Assembly (NCBI GenBank): GCA_034509495.1
Contig: CM067519.1
Coordinates: 27,482,741-27,546,740 of the forward strand
Length of the DNA stretch: 64,000 bases
Direction: 5' to 3'
DNA from: Acestrorhynchus altus
Taxonomy: Eukaryota > Chordata > Actinopteri > Characiformes > Acestrorhynchidae
Shown: in pieces, positions 35,701-48,964 of the stretch
How positions within the stretch are numbered: the stretch's first letter is position 1
Layout: every line of letters begins with the position of its first letter
Translations under genes and position numbers: made by a program
The notes under the pieces: model-generated
Told to the model about the DNA's origin: nothing
The model's input: the letters and a program-made list of their open reading frames with translations, nothing else
Databases searched by the model: none

Positions 35701-38700
35701 GTGATGTTACTTCATTGTGTTCTCTCAGCACCATCCATCATGTAGGGAGATGAGTGCAGGAGATCCTCCACATTACGGTGACCAGAGCAGAGTACTGCCG
35801 AAGTCTGTCAGAGACCGTTGTTGCTGCCGTCTTTCACATCGTTTATTCAAGTGATACCAGAACATTCATAGCCCGTGTTTCTTGTATCACCCATTTAGAG
35901 CAGAAACGTATTGCAGGAGGGTTCCAGTGATGGACACGGTGCCTGACGGTGCTGCTCAGCTGCATGTAGCTGCGCTCTGATAGAAAACATCTCAGACCGT
36001 TCCGTCCAGAATGTTTGCCAAAGTGCCAAAACTAACTTGTTTTAAAGCTGCATTCCAGTCAGGTTTTATACCTAATTTATTTACTTGGTGGACTTAACAT
36101 GACTCCCCACCACACACGATGCTCTTGGAGGGTGAAGACAAGCACATGCGTCCTCTGATACATGGTAAGTCAGCCACCACCTCTTTCAAACTGCCACCAA
36201 AGCACACGGAGGCTCAGACAGAGAACACAGTTACCGTAAGGTTCTCAGGACGATCGCCGATGGCCTATAAGTATGACCTGGCATTTGGACGTGGATCGCC
36301 GGATCAGACTGGTGGCGGCGAACTTCAGTTGCAGCGAAAGCCCAGCAGTTGTTTTCAGTCACTCGGGGTTTGTGAGTGCAATCTAGAATGTACTTTTTTC
36401 AGAAGGACGGGTTCATTGGTTTTACGTCCATGCAGTTACCGTGTTATTAAGTGTTGGTATCATATTCCAGATGTTTATCAGGGTGTTGTCTACTGGTAGT
36501 TATGTTTTTAGTTAAGTGCTTATGTTTGCTCTGGTATCCTATGTGGTTGCCAAGTGCTTGCTGTGGTATCTCAGGTGGTTGCGATAGTGTTGCTGGAAGG
36601 GTACAAGCTAGGAAGGTGTACGGCGAATGCTGTAGTCAGTCCTGGTTGTCGGTATGGCATTGTTTTTGGTTGCTGGGCTGGAAACGATGTTATCGGATGT
36701 ATCAATATGATTGCTTGCAACCAAGCACTGCAATATCGCTAAACATTCTTTGAACTTCCAGTGTTCCTGAGGTCAAGAATATGCTGGACAACCCAAGGCA
36801 TGCTCATGAACACTAGGGCAGTGGGTGGATTAAGAGACGACCAACAGCGCCTTAGCTCTGCTCTGCCGAACGCTAAAGGGTCCGACACGCCACAACCTGG
36901 AGCCGTTTCCCGAGCATGCCCCATACAGGGCAGACATACTACAGCCGGCCAGAGATCCGTAAACCTGGCAGGTCCAAAACACACACGGCACAGCTGCCAA
37001 GAACTGGATTACTAGACTCTTGTGGTCTTCCATATACACACGAAGGAATAAAAAGAAGGGGGTAGCTTGATCCAGGCCACCTTTCCTCGAGAGGTCAGGG
37101 AAGCACCGGGGGATTAAGACGGATGACAAGTAGGTGCAGCCAATTAGCAGCCAGACACTGGGTCCAGAGGAAGGCGACTTGAGTGAGTGTAATTGCGTTT
37201 AAGGTCACTAGGGGAGACATTTTCATTGTCCAGAAGCTGCAGGAATTTCACTTAAAAGAGGAGAAAAAAGAAAAGAGCAGACAGTATTGTGAACGAAAGG
37301 AGGCTTACAAAAGAAAGAAGTGTTTCATGATGACCACAGGCTTGATGAAACCAGTTCACCCCAAACCCAGACCTTCAGTGCAGGTCTTCTTGGAGATCTG
37401 TAGCATTAGTTAAGACGGCAGCATGGCACGAGATTGTGCATCTGCTCCTCTGACTGGGCCTCCATTCCTGCTCCTGGAGATCCACTATCATGGAGTCATT
37501 CAGAACCCAGAAGGTCCAGATCACCTTTGATCTTCATTACATACACTTTAACAGACCAATGTTATGTTAATGAGGTTCTGCAACCAGTGGTTCTACCTTT
37601 TCTGAACACACACTCCGGTGCTCTATTCCAACAGGATTCACTCCCCGCTCCACATTGCCGCCGCCTCAAGATCTCGCCTTGAAGACACAGGATAGCCACG
37701 CTGCGGGTTCGTCTTCGCTTCCAGACCTGTCCCGATTGGAAAATGTGGATGCTATTGGACGCCTATCAACATTCCAATTTCTACCACACAATTACCTGCA
37801 GTAACGCCTGGTATGTTGTGTTGTTGTGTTATACACAATGTCGTGACACTTTTAGGGCAACTATTTTTGAATGATTAGTGTGTCCCAATTCAGGTTACAT
37901 CAGTGGTTTTAATATTATATGATTGATTTGACCGCCGATACTGTCCGGTGTCCAAAGTTCGGTGTTATCACAAGTGCTAGTACAGTATAGACGGGTGGGG
38001 TGAAGTGGTGCTTTAGGTTTGGGAACTCAGCAGTGGATCAGTTTGAATTGTTCTTAAAAGTCAGTCTCTATTCTACACTGAAGAATTTTGGTGCCTAAAA
38101 AAAATTGATTTGGCCCCTAAACTTTTTTTTTTTGGTTTAAGAACCCACGGCTTTACGCTATTTTTGGGTCTGGAGCCTCGGATAATTATTGGGTTATAGT
38201 GTACGCTAAGAAGAAAGATCACACCATGACGGATTTCCAAACAAACCCTTGTTCTATTCGGTTCTTATAGGAGTTAAGAATGGTCTGGATTTATTTTGCC
38301 ATTAAATCAATGCCATCTCTGCTCACCATGAATTGATGGATGTGAAAATATGCCACCTGGTCGAAGCAGCGTGTAATCGCCTGCAAGCAGCACCATGGCT
38401 GTCCTGCCAACCAGCTTTTTTTTTCATACTGAAGGTGGGATTACAGGCCTGACGGGCAGCAAGTATCAGCCTCACTTTATTGACCTGGAAAAGACTATTT
38501 CTAGGCTCAGAGCATCTTTGGACTCCATCTGTTTCTCTGCAGACTTTATTCTCTCCTTTCAGCCTGGGATCTTCAATGGTCAGGACCCTACAGGACCACC
38601 ACAGAGCAGATATTACAGTGGTGGTGGATCAGACACAGCAGTGCTGCTGGAGTGCCAAACCCTCAGTCACTGCTGACCGAGAACAGTCCACCAACCAGAA

Positions 38701-40547
38701 ATGTCCAGCCGACAGCGCCCTGTGGGCAGCCGCCCCAGAGTACCGATGAAGGGACTAGGAGGATCTAACACAAACTGTGCAGAAAAACAGATGAGCTTCT
38801 CTGTCTCTGACTCTTACATCTACAAGGTGGAGACACTCGGTAGGAGTGTCTGATAGAGTGACAGTGAGGACACAGGGTTTAAACACTCCAGCAGCACTGT
38901 GTCTGGATCCACACTCAACACACCACCACCACGCCGGGTGTGATCTGCAGTGCTGAGGAGAGTGACCCACCACCCACATCATATCTGCTCTGTGGTGGTC
39001 CTAGGGGTCCTGATCATTGAAGATCAGGTGAAAGGAGGAGAATAAAGTATCAGAGAAACAGATGAACTACAGTCTGAATTATAGAACCACAAAGAGCTCC
39101 TGTGTGGTCAGAGGAGCTGATTGGACATGGATGGGGGAGGGAGAAAGAAAGAGGTGGCTTAATGTTAAGGCAGCATTAGCTGCTGACCTCGGTTCCAAGC
39201 AGGGTTTGCTTTGTTCTTGTGCTCCGGCCTCCCTGCCATGCTATTAATTCCAAGATGATTACTTCACCATGACAAATGATTTCATTTTGTTTATGGAGGG
39301 CACTTCGATAGTGGAGCAGCCTCTGTGTTTCCAATGATTAGAAGGCTGGTCGCCCGCTGACTTTATCTGATAAATTTTACCATTACTCCACTTTCCAGGA
39401 TGGATATCCCAGTGACCAATAAGATATTCCTTTGGCCACAAATTCATCATGGAACGCCAGACATTCCGGGATTATTCAGTCTCCTGTCTATCAGGGGTGG
39501 TAGACTACGTCAGTGGTCGGGGAAACCTGAAAACTAATATTCTAATCTATCTCCCTGAAACGCGGATATCATGTTATTATATACACGCTTGCTTTTTGCA
39601 ATCCATTTCAGGACCTTGACGGCGTCTCTCTGTCTGCTCTGTTGTAATTATATTACGCAACAATAAACTTTTAACCTGTGTAAAGGCTAGAAGTCCTGGC
39701 GAGATCAGAAGGAGGCCGACTGTCCACAGCGCAAAATATGAGATGAGCTGATCTGTTTACGCTTTGGGGGATATAGGAAAGGACAGGCTTAAAACGACCA
39801 CCTCAAGGAGAAACAAGGAGAGCATGTGACCGAGCAAGAGCGACGGAACAGGAGAGAGGTATCCTCGGAGTGCCACAGCAGTCTGCGCCGGCTGAGCGAG
39901 AGTTAAACCGCTCACGTCCTGATTCATGAGAGAGATTGGTCGGCGGCCAGTCACTTTGTGTGCTTTCTTTATGAAAAGTAAATCATCCAGAGCTCCCTGG
40001 GTTTCGCTTATTTGAATTGTCTGAATGAACGACAATCGTTGGCAGGCCTGGAGAGCTGCGAGTGACGAAAAGCTTTCCTCTGCTAAGGGGATTCTAAATG
40101 TATATGTCGGGCCCCATCCAGCACCTCATGACTATATCCAAAGGTCCCCACCCCCCCAAACACCACCACCACCGTCCCACCTCCTCCCTTTCTGCTTGCT
40201 ATCCCCGCTGGCAGCTGGAGAGGCTTGTTGAATGGCGGTCAATAGAAGCGCTTGAAGGGCTGTGTGCCTTTTGGCTGAGGAAGCCCGAGACAGTAAGGTC
40301 AGTCTGATCCTCTAAAGCTCGCTTCATTAATGACTCCTAAAGCCTCATCTCCCCAGCACAAGGACACTTTTATTCACACGGCTGCTTTCTTCCTTCTGCT
40401 AACAAATACCTCGCTTCGTGGTTTTCAATGTACCATTTCGATTGCCCCCTGTCCTTTCTCTCACTGTTTCCAAGCTTCTCCTGCACGCTTTTCTTCCAGT
40501 CTAATAGACTTAGTTCTCTGCTGTTATGCAGTTTTTGATCCTCTGTT

Positions 40548-40592
<45 letters not shown>

Positions 40593-43500
40593 GTAGTAGT
40601 AGTAGTAGTAGTAATCATGTATGTTCTGCCCATCTCCTGATTTTAGGAAGAATTTGGTTCTGTTCTCAGGCTGAAGTTTGTTAGTACATTCGTCTGTAAA
40701 GTAAAATCTTGTCAATCTACAGTTGGTTTGAGATTAAATCTTTTTACAGGAAAACCATTGCTGGGACGAGATCTTGTCGGAATAGCTGCTTAGTTGGGGA
40801 CGAGATCTGCTCGATATCGGGTTGGGGACGAGATTCGTCGACATCGCTGGGTTGGGACAGATCTTGTCGATATCGGGACGAGATCTTGTCGGGATAGCGT
40901 TAGGCCGGGACGAGATCTTGTCGGGATATCGTTGGGTTGGGACGAGATCTTGTCGGGATAGCGTTGGGTTGGGACGAGATCTTGTCGGGATAGCGTTAGG
41001 CCGGGACCAGATCTTGTCGGGATAGCGTTGGGCCGGGACGAGATCTTGTCGGGATAGCATTGGGCCAGGACGAGATCTTGTCGGGATAGCGTTAGGCCGG
41101 GACGAGATCTTGTCGGGATAGCGTTGGGCCGGGACGAGATCTTGTCGGGATAGCGTTAGGCCGGGACGAGATCTTGTCGGGATAGCGTTGGGCCGGGACG
41201 AGATCTTGTCGGGATAGCATTGGGCCGGGACGAGATCTTGTCGGAATAGCGTTGTGCCGGGACGAGATCTTGTCGGGATAACGCCCTTTTGAGGTGAAAT
41301 TTTGATGTGTGATTTCTTTTGAAGACAGTCACCATCACCTGACGTTCAGTGTTTTTCTGTAAACGTTACTGTATGTCCCATGCAGTGTTGAGTTTTTTCA
41401 CATTTGGTGGGACTGATTAGCACAGTTCTATTGATTTACACTGATTTCTAAAATTTCTAAACCTACCCTTCCCCTGTGAAGGTAAAAAAATCAGTTGTCT
41501 GACTCCTGCACCCTTAATCAACCCCCCTCAGTCACATGGGTGGTGGGGTGATGGACTTCACCACAGGAACAAAAGGATGCTTCATGATGAGATGATCCTC
41601 TTTGGAGAAGTTTGCCAAACACCAAGCAGAGCAGGTGTTCCTTTGCGCTGTTTCCTTCCTCACTCACCGTTTTTCACAGTGCTTTTATTGGCACTGAAGC
41701 CTGGGTACCCATTGTTTTGTCGTTGCCTAGGACATACCTGTCTTGCTTTGTGAATGGTAACATGTCAGAGCAAGCAAAATTATCACTTGGTTTGAGGTGC
41801 TTCCCCAGAGAGCACATCCATACACACCTCTGAAAGCATGTGGTCACTTCCTCTTGAGTGTTATTTTTATCTTTGTGCCTTTTCATTGTTCTGACACCGT
41901 AGTCGTCACACAGCTACATCTTAGGTGTGTACCGAAGAATTTCTTGTTACAAAGAGAGACGTTATTTTTCTACAAATGACCGAACTAAATGAAAGTGGTG
42001 GACCTTGATTATACAGGCTACTCCTGAAAAATCCACCTTTGTCCTCATATCTCTGCTAATAAAAGAATGTCCTTTTCTTTGTTGTTTTGGACAACGAAAT
42101 ATCACCTCGGATCGCACTCTAGGTTCAAATCCAGTTGGCTGTTAGTAACAGGTCAGCTTTAATGGCATGTTTTGGCCTTTTAAGTCCGTCTCACAGAATG
42201 GCTTCTGTAGGTCTCCGTTTGGAGAGGCCAGAACTGTAGGGCACCTGACCCAGCTGAGTGGACCTGACCAGCTTGCGTTCTGGGTCAGCTCCACACTCCC
42301 TCTCCAGACAAACGCAGCTCGGGCAGGAAATGAAATCGTCATCTTGAACTAAGATTGAAGGCTTGGACATCAGGTGTTTGTCGTGTTTTTCTCCAAACTC
42401 AGATTTGACTTCTGTTAATCTGTTCATTTTGTCCAGGTACAGTCGAGTTCCGATGGAGTTTTAAACCACCTTTGGTCAGGCGTCCGTCTGATTCAGTCAG
42501 ATTTGTCAGGATACAGTTTTGTTCCGATTGAATTTGGTTGAGGTACAGTTGATTGTTTGGATTTGGATCTTGGAAGTGGTGCAGGTTGGCTCTGGCTTGT
42601 GCAGAATATACTTACAGTTGTTCTCTGGCTTGGTTGAAAGTTACTGGCCTTTCCTGCAGTCCTCTCTCTGGACATGAAGATGAGGATTTGTCCATAGTGT
42701 TGTGGGATGCATGTGGGAAGGACGCACAGTGGCCTCCTCATGACTGTGATGCTGCTCCTCCTCAACCCTTCAGCGGTGCGGAGGCCGACCGCCACAGACA
42801 GGAGATGAAGTCACTCAGTAATTACCTTTTACTGAGGGCCTCTGAAGGTCGCCCTGTTAAGCGCCCGTTGCCCCGATGCCTCACTTTTTCCCCCCTGAGG
42901 CCGTCCGGAGTTGGAGACTTGGGCGGTCAGGGTCCAGCAAACTTCAGGAGGAGGAATATCAAAGGGCTGCAGGAGAGTGCGTGTGCCTGTGTGCATGTGT
43001 CGGCTCAGAAGAAGCAGATGTGACGAACAAAGGTGGCCATTGTTATAGCGCTGGGCTCACGTGTTTCTGGGCTGGGGGCCCACGCTCAGCAGCTTACCTG
43101 TGCTCTGTGGCCATGTTTAAGCCTGGCACCAAAGTGGAGCTGTCAGTTCCTATGAAAACATTATTATTTCCCAACCCAAGATACCTGCTCTGGAGCTGCC
43201 AGCACTTTCAATCATCCTAACCCTGGACACGTCTCACTGTCCTTTTCAGTTTAGGTGACGTCATTACATTTCATTACATCATTGTATTGTTGAGTATTGA
43301 ACTACTCTTACACGACTTCATTTGGAGTTATACTAAAGACTGGTTCAGCAGTATTAGCAGAAAGATTATGTTTATTAAAGACTTTTTTATACTAAATATT
43401 CATCACCATGTTTGATTTTCATCACTGAGAGGGAAAAGGAGAAATCGGAGCTCCGAACGTCGGACTCCACTATTAACTTTCAGTGTGGCTTTAGTTCGGA

Positions 43501-46500
43501 TTGGTGGTCAGCGAGTGTAGCTGGTTGCAGTCGCCCCCTGCAGCCCACGTGAAGTATGGCAGATCTCGTGGAGTTCGCATTCTAGCAGATGACGAGGACA
43601 CAATAGAAGTCTCACTGTTACGGAACGAATCATGAATGTGATAAATAACGAAGCTGAAACCACGTTGATTTAATAACCGAAAAGTGTCAAACTGAGGACA
43701 AACCTCCGTCGTCATCTCTCGAGACGTACGTCATCGGGATGTGCAAGCGGGACAAAAAAACCAAGCGAGGCGGTGATCAGTCTGCGCAGCGCCGGGTTAG
43801 TCGAACAAGCCTATTAATACAAACAAACACACTGCCAAAATAAAAGTCACCAATACAAACAAACGCACTGCCAAAATAAAAGTCACCAATACAAACAAAC
43901 GCACTGCCAAAATAAAAGTCACATGGCTCAGATCCTGTGATCCAGACTGAGTTTTGTGATTCTTTACTCCGGAATCTGTTATGTCTTTACGTCATAATTC
44001 CGACTGTGATGTTCCAATCGGGAGATCGGACTGTACTTTTGGGAATAAATAAAAGGGATAAAGGGGAATCGGTGCTGCTTCCTCCCGCGTCCCTGCTGCC
44101 TCGGGCTCGGCACTGGTCCAGCAAGGACCTCACACCCAGGAAGTGTGTATCTGCCTCCGCCTGCTCTTATCAGCTGTTTAGTGGTTTCGTCTGGGAAGCT
44201 GCCAGTCACATCTGCCTGGCTTCTTTCATCTGGTGCCACGTGAAGACAGGCAGCGCTTTGAACACAATGAAAGCAGTGAGCTGTCATACTTTCTTTGGGT
44301 TTTATTACTGTAAGTGCCAGGCAGCTGAAAGCCAATCTGATTAAGTGTTATTTGTTATTATAATCCATATATCGCCGCTGTAACAATATTGTTATTATGT
44401 CGTGACAGAAAGTGCTGGTAGACCTGTGGAACGCTCACCTGAGAGACATCTCGACACTTCGTCCTCTCAGCTCAGCTTTGTTCTCTACACCGCGTTGGAT
44501 TATGATTGAGAAGATAACTGAACACGTGCCCGATATTACTATTATTATCCTACGCCGCTGTAATCGGACTTGCTCTGAGATGATAAAAGAACAAACTGAT
44601 ATTTCATCACTTTTTCTCAGTTTGGTTTATATCTCATGAAAATCAGAATCCAGAACTAAAATTTTTTAAAGATATATGACCAGGAAGTGCAGAGTGTCTC
44701 TGCTGTCATTGGACAGTCGCTTAGTCCAACGACAATCATTTGACTTTTGATTCCAGGATATGATTTTGCAGAATCTGTTCTTCCCTCCTCCTGTGCAGTA
44801 GTTGCCAACGCCACTGGCTGCAGCGCAACTCCAAAGCATGATGACTCCAACCCCATGCTTCACAGTTGGCAGGGTGTTCCTTTCTTGGTCTGGACGTGGT
44901 GTGAAAAGGCCCAAAGGATCTGAGAGGACCTTTTTCTTTCTGGTCTTTTCTCTTCTTTCTGCCTCTGTCTTCTCTTCCTTCCTGCTATCTTCTGTTCGTT
45001 TTTAGCTCCTGTACGTTCTTCTACTTTCTCGTCTGCTCTTTTCCGACGTTGGCTCTCATTTTCTTCTGTATTCTTCTCCGTCTGTCTGGTTCGGTCTGGT
45101 CTTCTCTCCCCCCCCCAACCTATGCTCTTCTCTCAGCTTCTCTCCGTCTCTGTCTCAGATGCCAGGTCCACCATCACTCTGGTAAGCAGCCATGCTTTGT
45201 TGCTCAGAAGATATGAGGCGTTCTCGGCTGGGGTTTTATGGGTTAGCCGTGCGCCGGCTTAGCCACAACATCCCTTCTAGCGGTGCCAGAACCCCAGCCT
45301 GCCTGGAAGCCACGCTGAACACTCACTCTAATAAGGCGCCACTCGATTTATTAGACCAAATCATACTTTTAATGTACATATTTGCTTCTGACGCGTGTGG
45401 GGAGGCTCTGCCTGAGGTGATTGTTCAGTTTTATGCACATTTTATGTGAACACACAATAACCGTGTTAATTGCAGTACGTGAGGCTTAGCCGTCTGGAAC
45501 GTCGCGGAGTTCAGCTGCGGAGACGTTGGCATACCGTCCTCAACTCGGCCGACTTTCTGATTCACAGTTAAACTGTTTTGAGATGAATAAAACGTACTGC
45601 TCACCATCGGTGCCACATTCCTTTCCTTTGTGTGCTCTTTTACCATCTATGGGCAAGCGCAGCGAAATGAGTAAAGATTCGCTCAGTTGCTCTGCACCTC
45701 CTAATATCCCGCTTCCAGACAGCGTGGGGGGCGCGAGGGGGTCTGAGTGGAGCTCTCTTCTGTTCTTATTACTGTGGAGAGTTTTGTCTGCTGCCTTTTT
45801 CCCCTCTTATGGTAAAAGAAGTTTAACAGGGATATTTATTTGTTGACCCCTGTCCAAGCGTTTCACACAATATCCTTTATTCCATATTTCTGGAAGTTGG
45901 CTTGCCCCGCTCGGTCGGATTTCTGTTCAAGCTTGTTTTTTGTTTAGGGAATTTTGCAAGGATCACAGGATGTCATTGCACAACTCGGTGCTTTACTAAC
46001 CGTCTGTTTTCTCTCTCGTTCACAGCGACGAACTCCGAAAAGAGGCACGGCAGTTGAAGAAAGAGTTACTCGCAATCAAGCAGCGGAAAGAAGAGAGCGT
46101 GAAACCGGAGGAGGTCGAAAGCGCTGGTACGCATCAGCCTGACGTAGCTTCACTGATTTACATCAACAGCGTTCCCGGTTGGTCCAGGGTCGGTGCAGTC
46201 CGACCCACTGGTGGCAAAGCTTCTCGACCAAACCTCCAGCACTGATTTACATCATGCATGACATTAATGACGTTCTGAAGACAAGTTCGTGAAGTTGTCT
46301 GAATATCGATAATCGCCCTGATCTCAACCTTCGCTGCACTCTCGTCGCTGCCGCTTTCCGTTCACGGCTCGCTCTGGGCCGACCGTTTCAGACACGAGCA
46401 GCAAAGCATCCCTGTTTTTGTGCCGCCGTCTGTTTTTGGGTCAGAAATAGGCAGGATTGCTCGTGTGTCTGAAGTCTAGCCAGGCTAAATGTGGCATTCG

Positions 46501-48473
46501 GGCTGCGTCTGCTGCGAGCAGGCGTGTTCTCCACACCACCTCTTGCTTCATCGGGTTCAGGCTCTGGTGTTTGTCAGCACACCGAGTGATGATGAAACAT
46601 AGTTCTGGTCGGTCGCTGTAACCACATGAACGGAGGCGGCCGAAGGCAGATATTCTCTCTCGCAACTGAACAGAGCTTTTTGTCAAACCTGTGGTTCTCG
46701 GTGTGCTTTAACAATAATCACACGTTTGCTGTGTGTGTGATTTCCTACAGCTGTACGCTCCAGACGGCGTCCTGGCTCGAGCAGCCTGCCCGATGCTGGG
46801 GGGACAGTAGGGGACAGTAGCGACTAATCAACATAAATCTGTGACCATATTAGTTTGCAGAATTTTAGAACCCTTATGTTCCCTAAGTTCCACAGTTCAG
46901 GATGAGGGTAACCTACAGACCTGATACCACACTTACTAAGCTCTGTGATGTCTTTCACTGGAAGCCCTGGAGAACAGAGTAGCTGACCTGAGTGACGAGT
47001 GTCCGTCTCACTGCTGTAGAACCCAGTTTTTGGATTCACACGTTTGTCCTCTCGTGAACCGTTTTGGCAGAGGCGTGATAACTAGAGCGAACGTCTTTGG
47101 GTCGCGTCCGCACTGAGGGGTTTAACTGGCCGTATTTTCAGATTAACGTTAATGTTCATTTGATCCTGAGGTTGAGATTTGGGTTTTGATAGTGTGTGTG
47201 TTAATGTTTCTACAGAGCTCTAATTATATACTGCACAGATTGGTTTGGCTCAGGTACGTGAACTTCGCAGTGCCTGCCAGTCTTCTACGGTATCGGCTCC
47301 AAAAATCACAAACCCTGCAGTTAACTCTTAGAACCCGAGAGCCGCACTCTGCGCGCGGGATCAGAGGAACCTACAGGCCTGATACACATCATAACATGTT
47401 AAAGGATTATTTCGTTGTGTGATGAATAATCGAGAGCAAACTGACACCCACTCATTTCCGAACATTCAGAACCCGTTCCGGGATTCCAAGCCAGGCTCCC
47501 GTACTAAACACAGTCTCCAACAAGAACGTGCTTAAACATTCCAAATGGGATTGAAATTGGATTCGGAATTGCCACGAGATTGCGCTGTTAGCTGGATTAT
47601 TAATGAATTATCGATGATTAGTGCCCCCTTGTGGAGAATCTGGAACCTGTTAAATGTGTGTGAGTATATAAGTAAATTACAAACCAGCGTTTTGACGGTG
47701 AACTCAGGAGACAGTGATCAGGTGACTCGTTATTAGTGTCAGTAGGATAACATTACAGCTGCTTCATATTAATGTTGAGGGAATGTAGGAGACGAGATGT
47801 TCTTAGATGTTCAGCAGCACTGTGCTGACTGACCTCTCAGAGCTCGTCTGGATGCAGATCTAGCCTGGGGAAGGCCTGATGGGGAGAGCGTTCAAAGTCA
47901 TGAAGATGCGTTCCAGTGTGTTCGTGCTTTGACGAGGCAAACTTTAATGTTCACGCTGAAGAAGATCAGTCGGCCGACCGAAGCGACTGTACTTTATCAG
48001 AAGCAGTATGCGGGCTGCTTATTCCCAGATAACCTTTTCCCTGAATCGGGAGTTCAGAGGAACTGGTTCAGATAGCAGCATTCCTGAAGGATCTTAACGA
48101 CCTTCCGCTGTATCTGTGCTGGTGACCCTGCGCAGTGCTGGCTGCTCCAGCTCCTTTCTCACCAGTACAGTAGATTTCATTAAAGCCCAGTAGATTACAT
48201 CAACATATAAAAGCCCGGTGAGAAAAGCATGCCTTCCAGCGAGCCCCACCTCCCCCCACCTCCCCCCACCTCCCCCCTCCTGCTTAGCGGGGAGGTTATT
48301 CAGTGAACCTTAATGTGCGTCTCGGCCAGTTCAGCTGAGGGCAGGAGACGCTTTGAAGGTTGCTCTCATTACACAAGCGTGTAGGACGGGGGAAGTTGTG
48401 CTCGCAGGGCTGCGGCGCTCTGATCTGTCAGTGGACGCCACGGGGAGGCTCGAGATCCGCTGTAACGATAGGG

Positions 48474-48521
<48 letters not shown>

Positions 48522-48892
48522 AGGTGAAAAGGACAGCTTAATTTCACCACAAGGGGTGAGCGAGCACAAGTGCGAGAGTGAGACTGAGGAACAATGAGCC
48601 TGAGAATGAAAGGCTGATTGTGAGAGAGCGAGAGAGAGCGCGAGAGAGAGAGAGAGATGCTCGTACAATCAGGTTAAGGCAGATGAGCTCGGCTCCTTAT
48701 CTGTTGCTCCAGGGCTGAAAGGGTGGACCTGGGAACGCTGCGCTTCCACCCCGGCTTTCTTTGAGGATTAGTGCAGGCCTGAGCTTTGCATAGCTTGACC
48801 TTTGGCCTTTCCGAGCTTTGTGTGGCGGCCTGTTGTATATCACTGTCTTCACTCTTCACGTTTTCTGAGGTGTGTCACCCTGACCCCTTCAA

Positions 48893-48964
<72 letters not shown>

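Noticed and set aside
36119..37015. 126- and 84-codon frames
   Set aside because: No similarity recognised; the composition suggests intron plus an old interspersed repeat.
40752..41285. CRISPR-like array
   Set aside because: Direct head-to-tail repeats with no unique spacers, in a vertebrate intron; an ordinary minisatellite.
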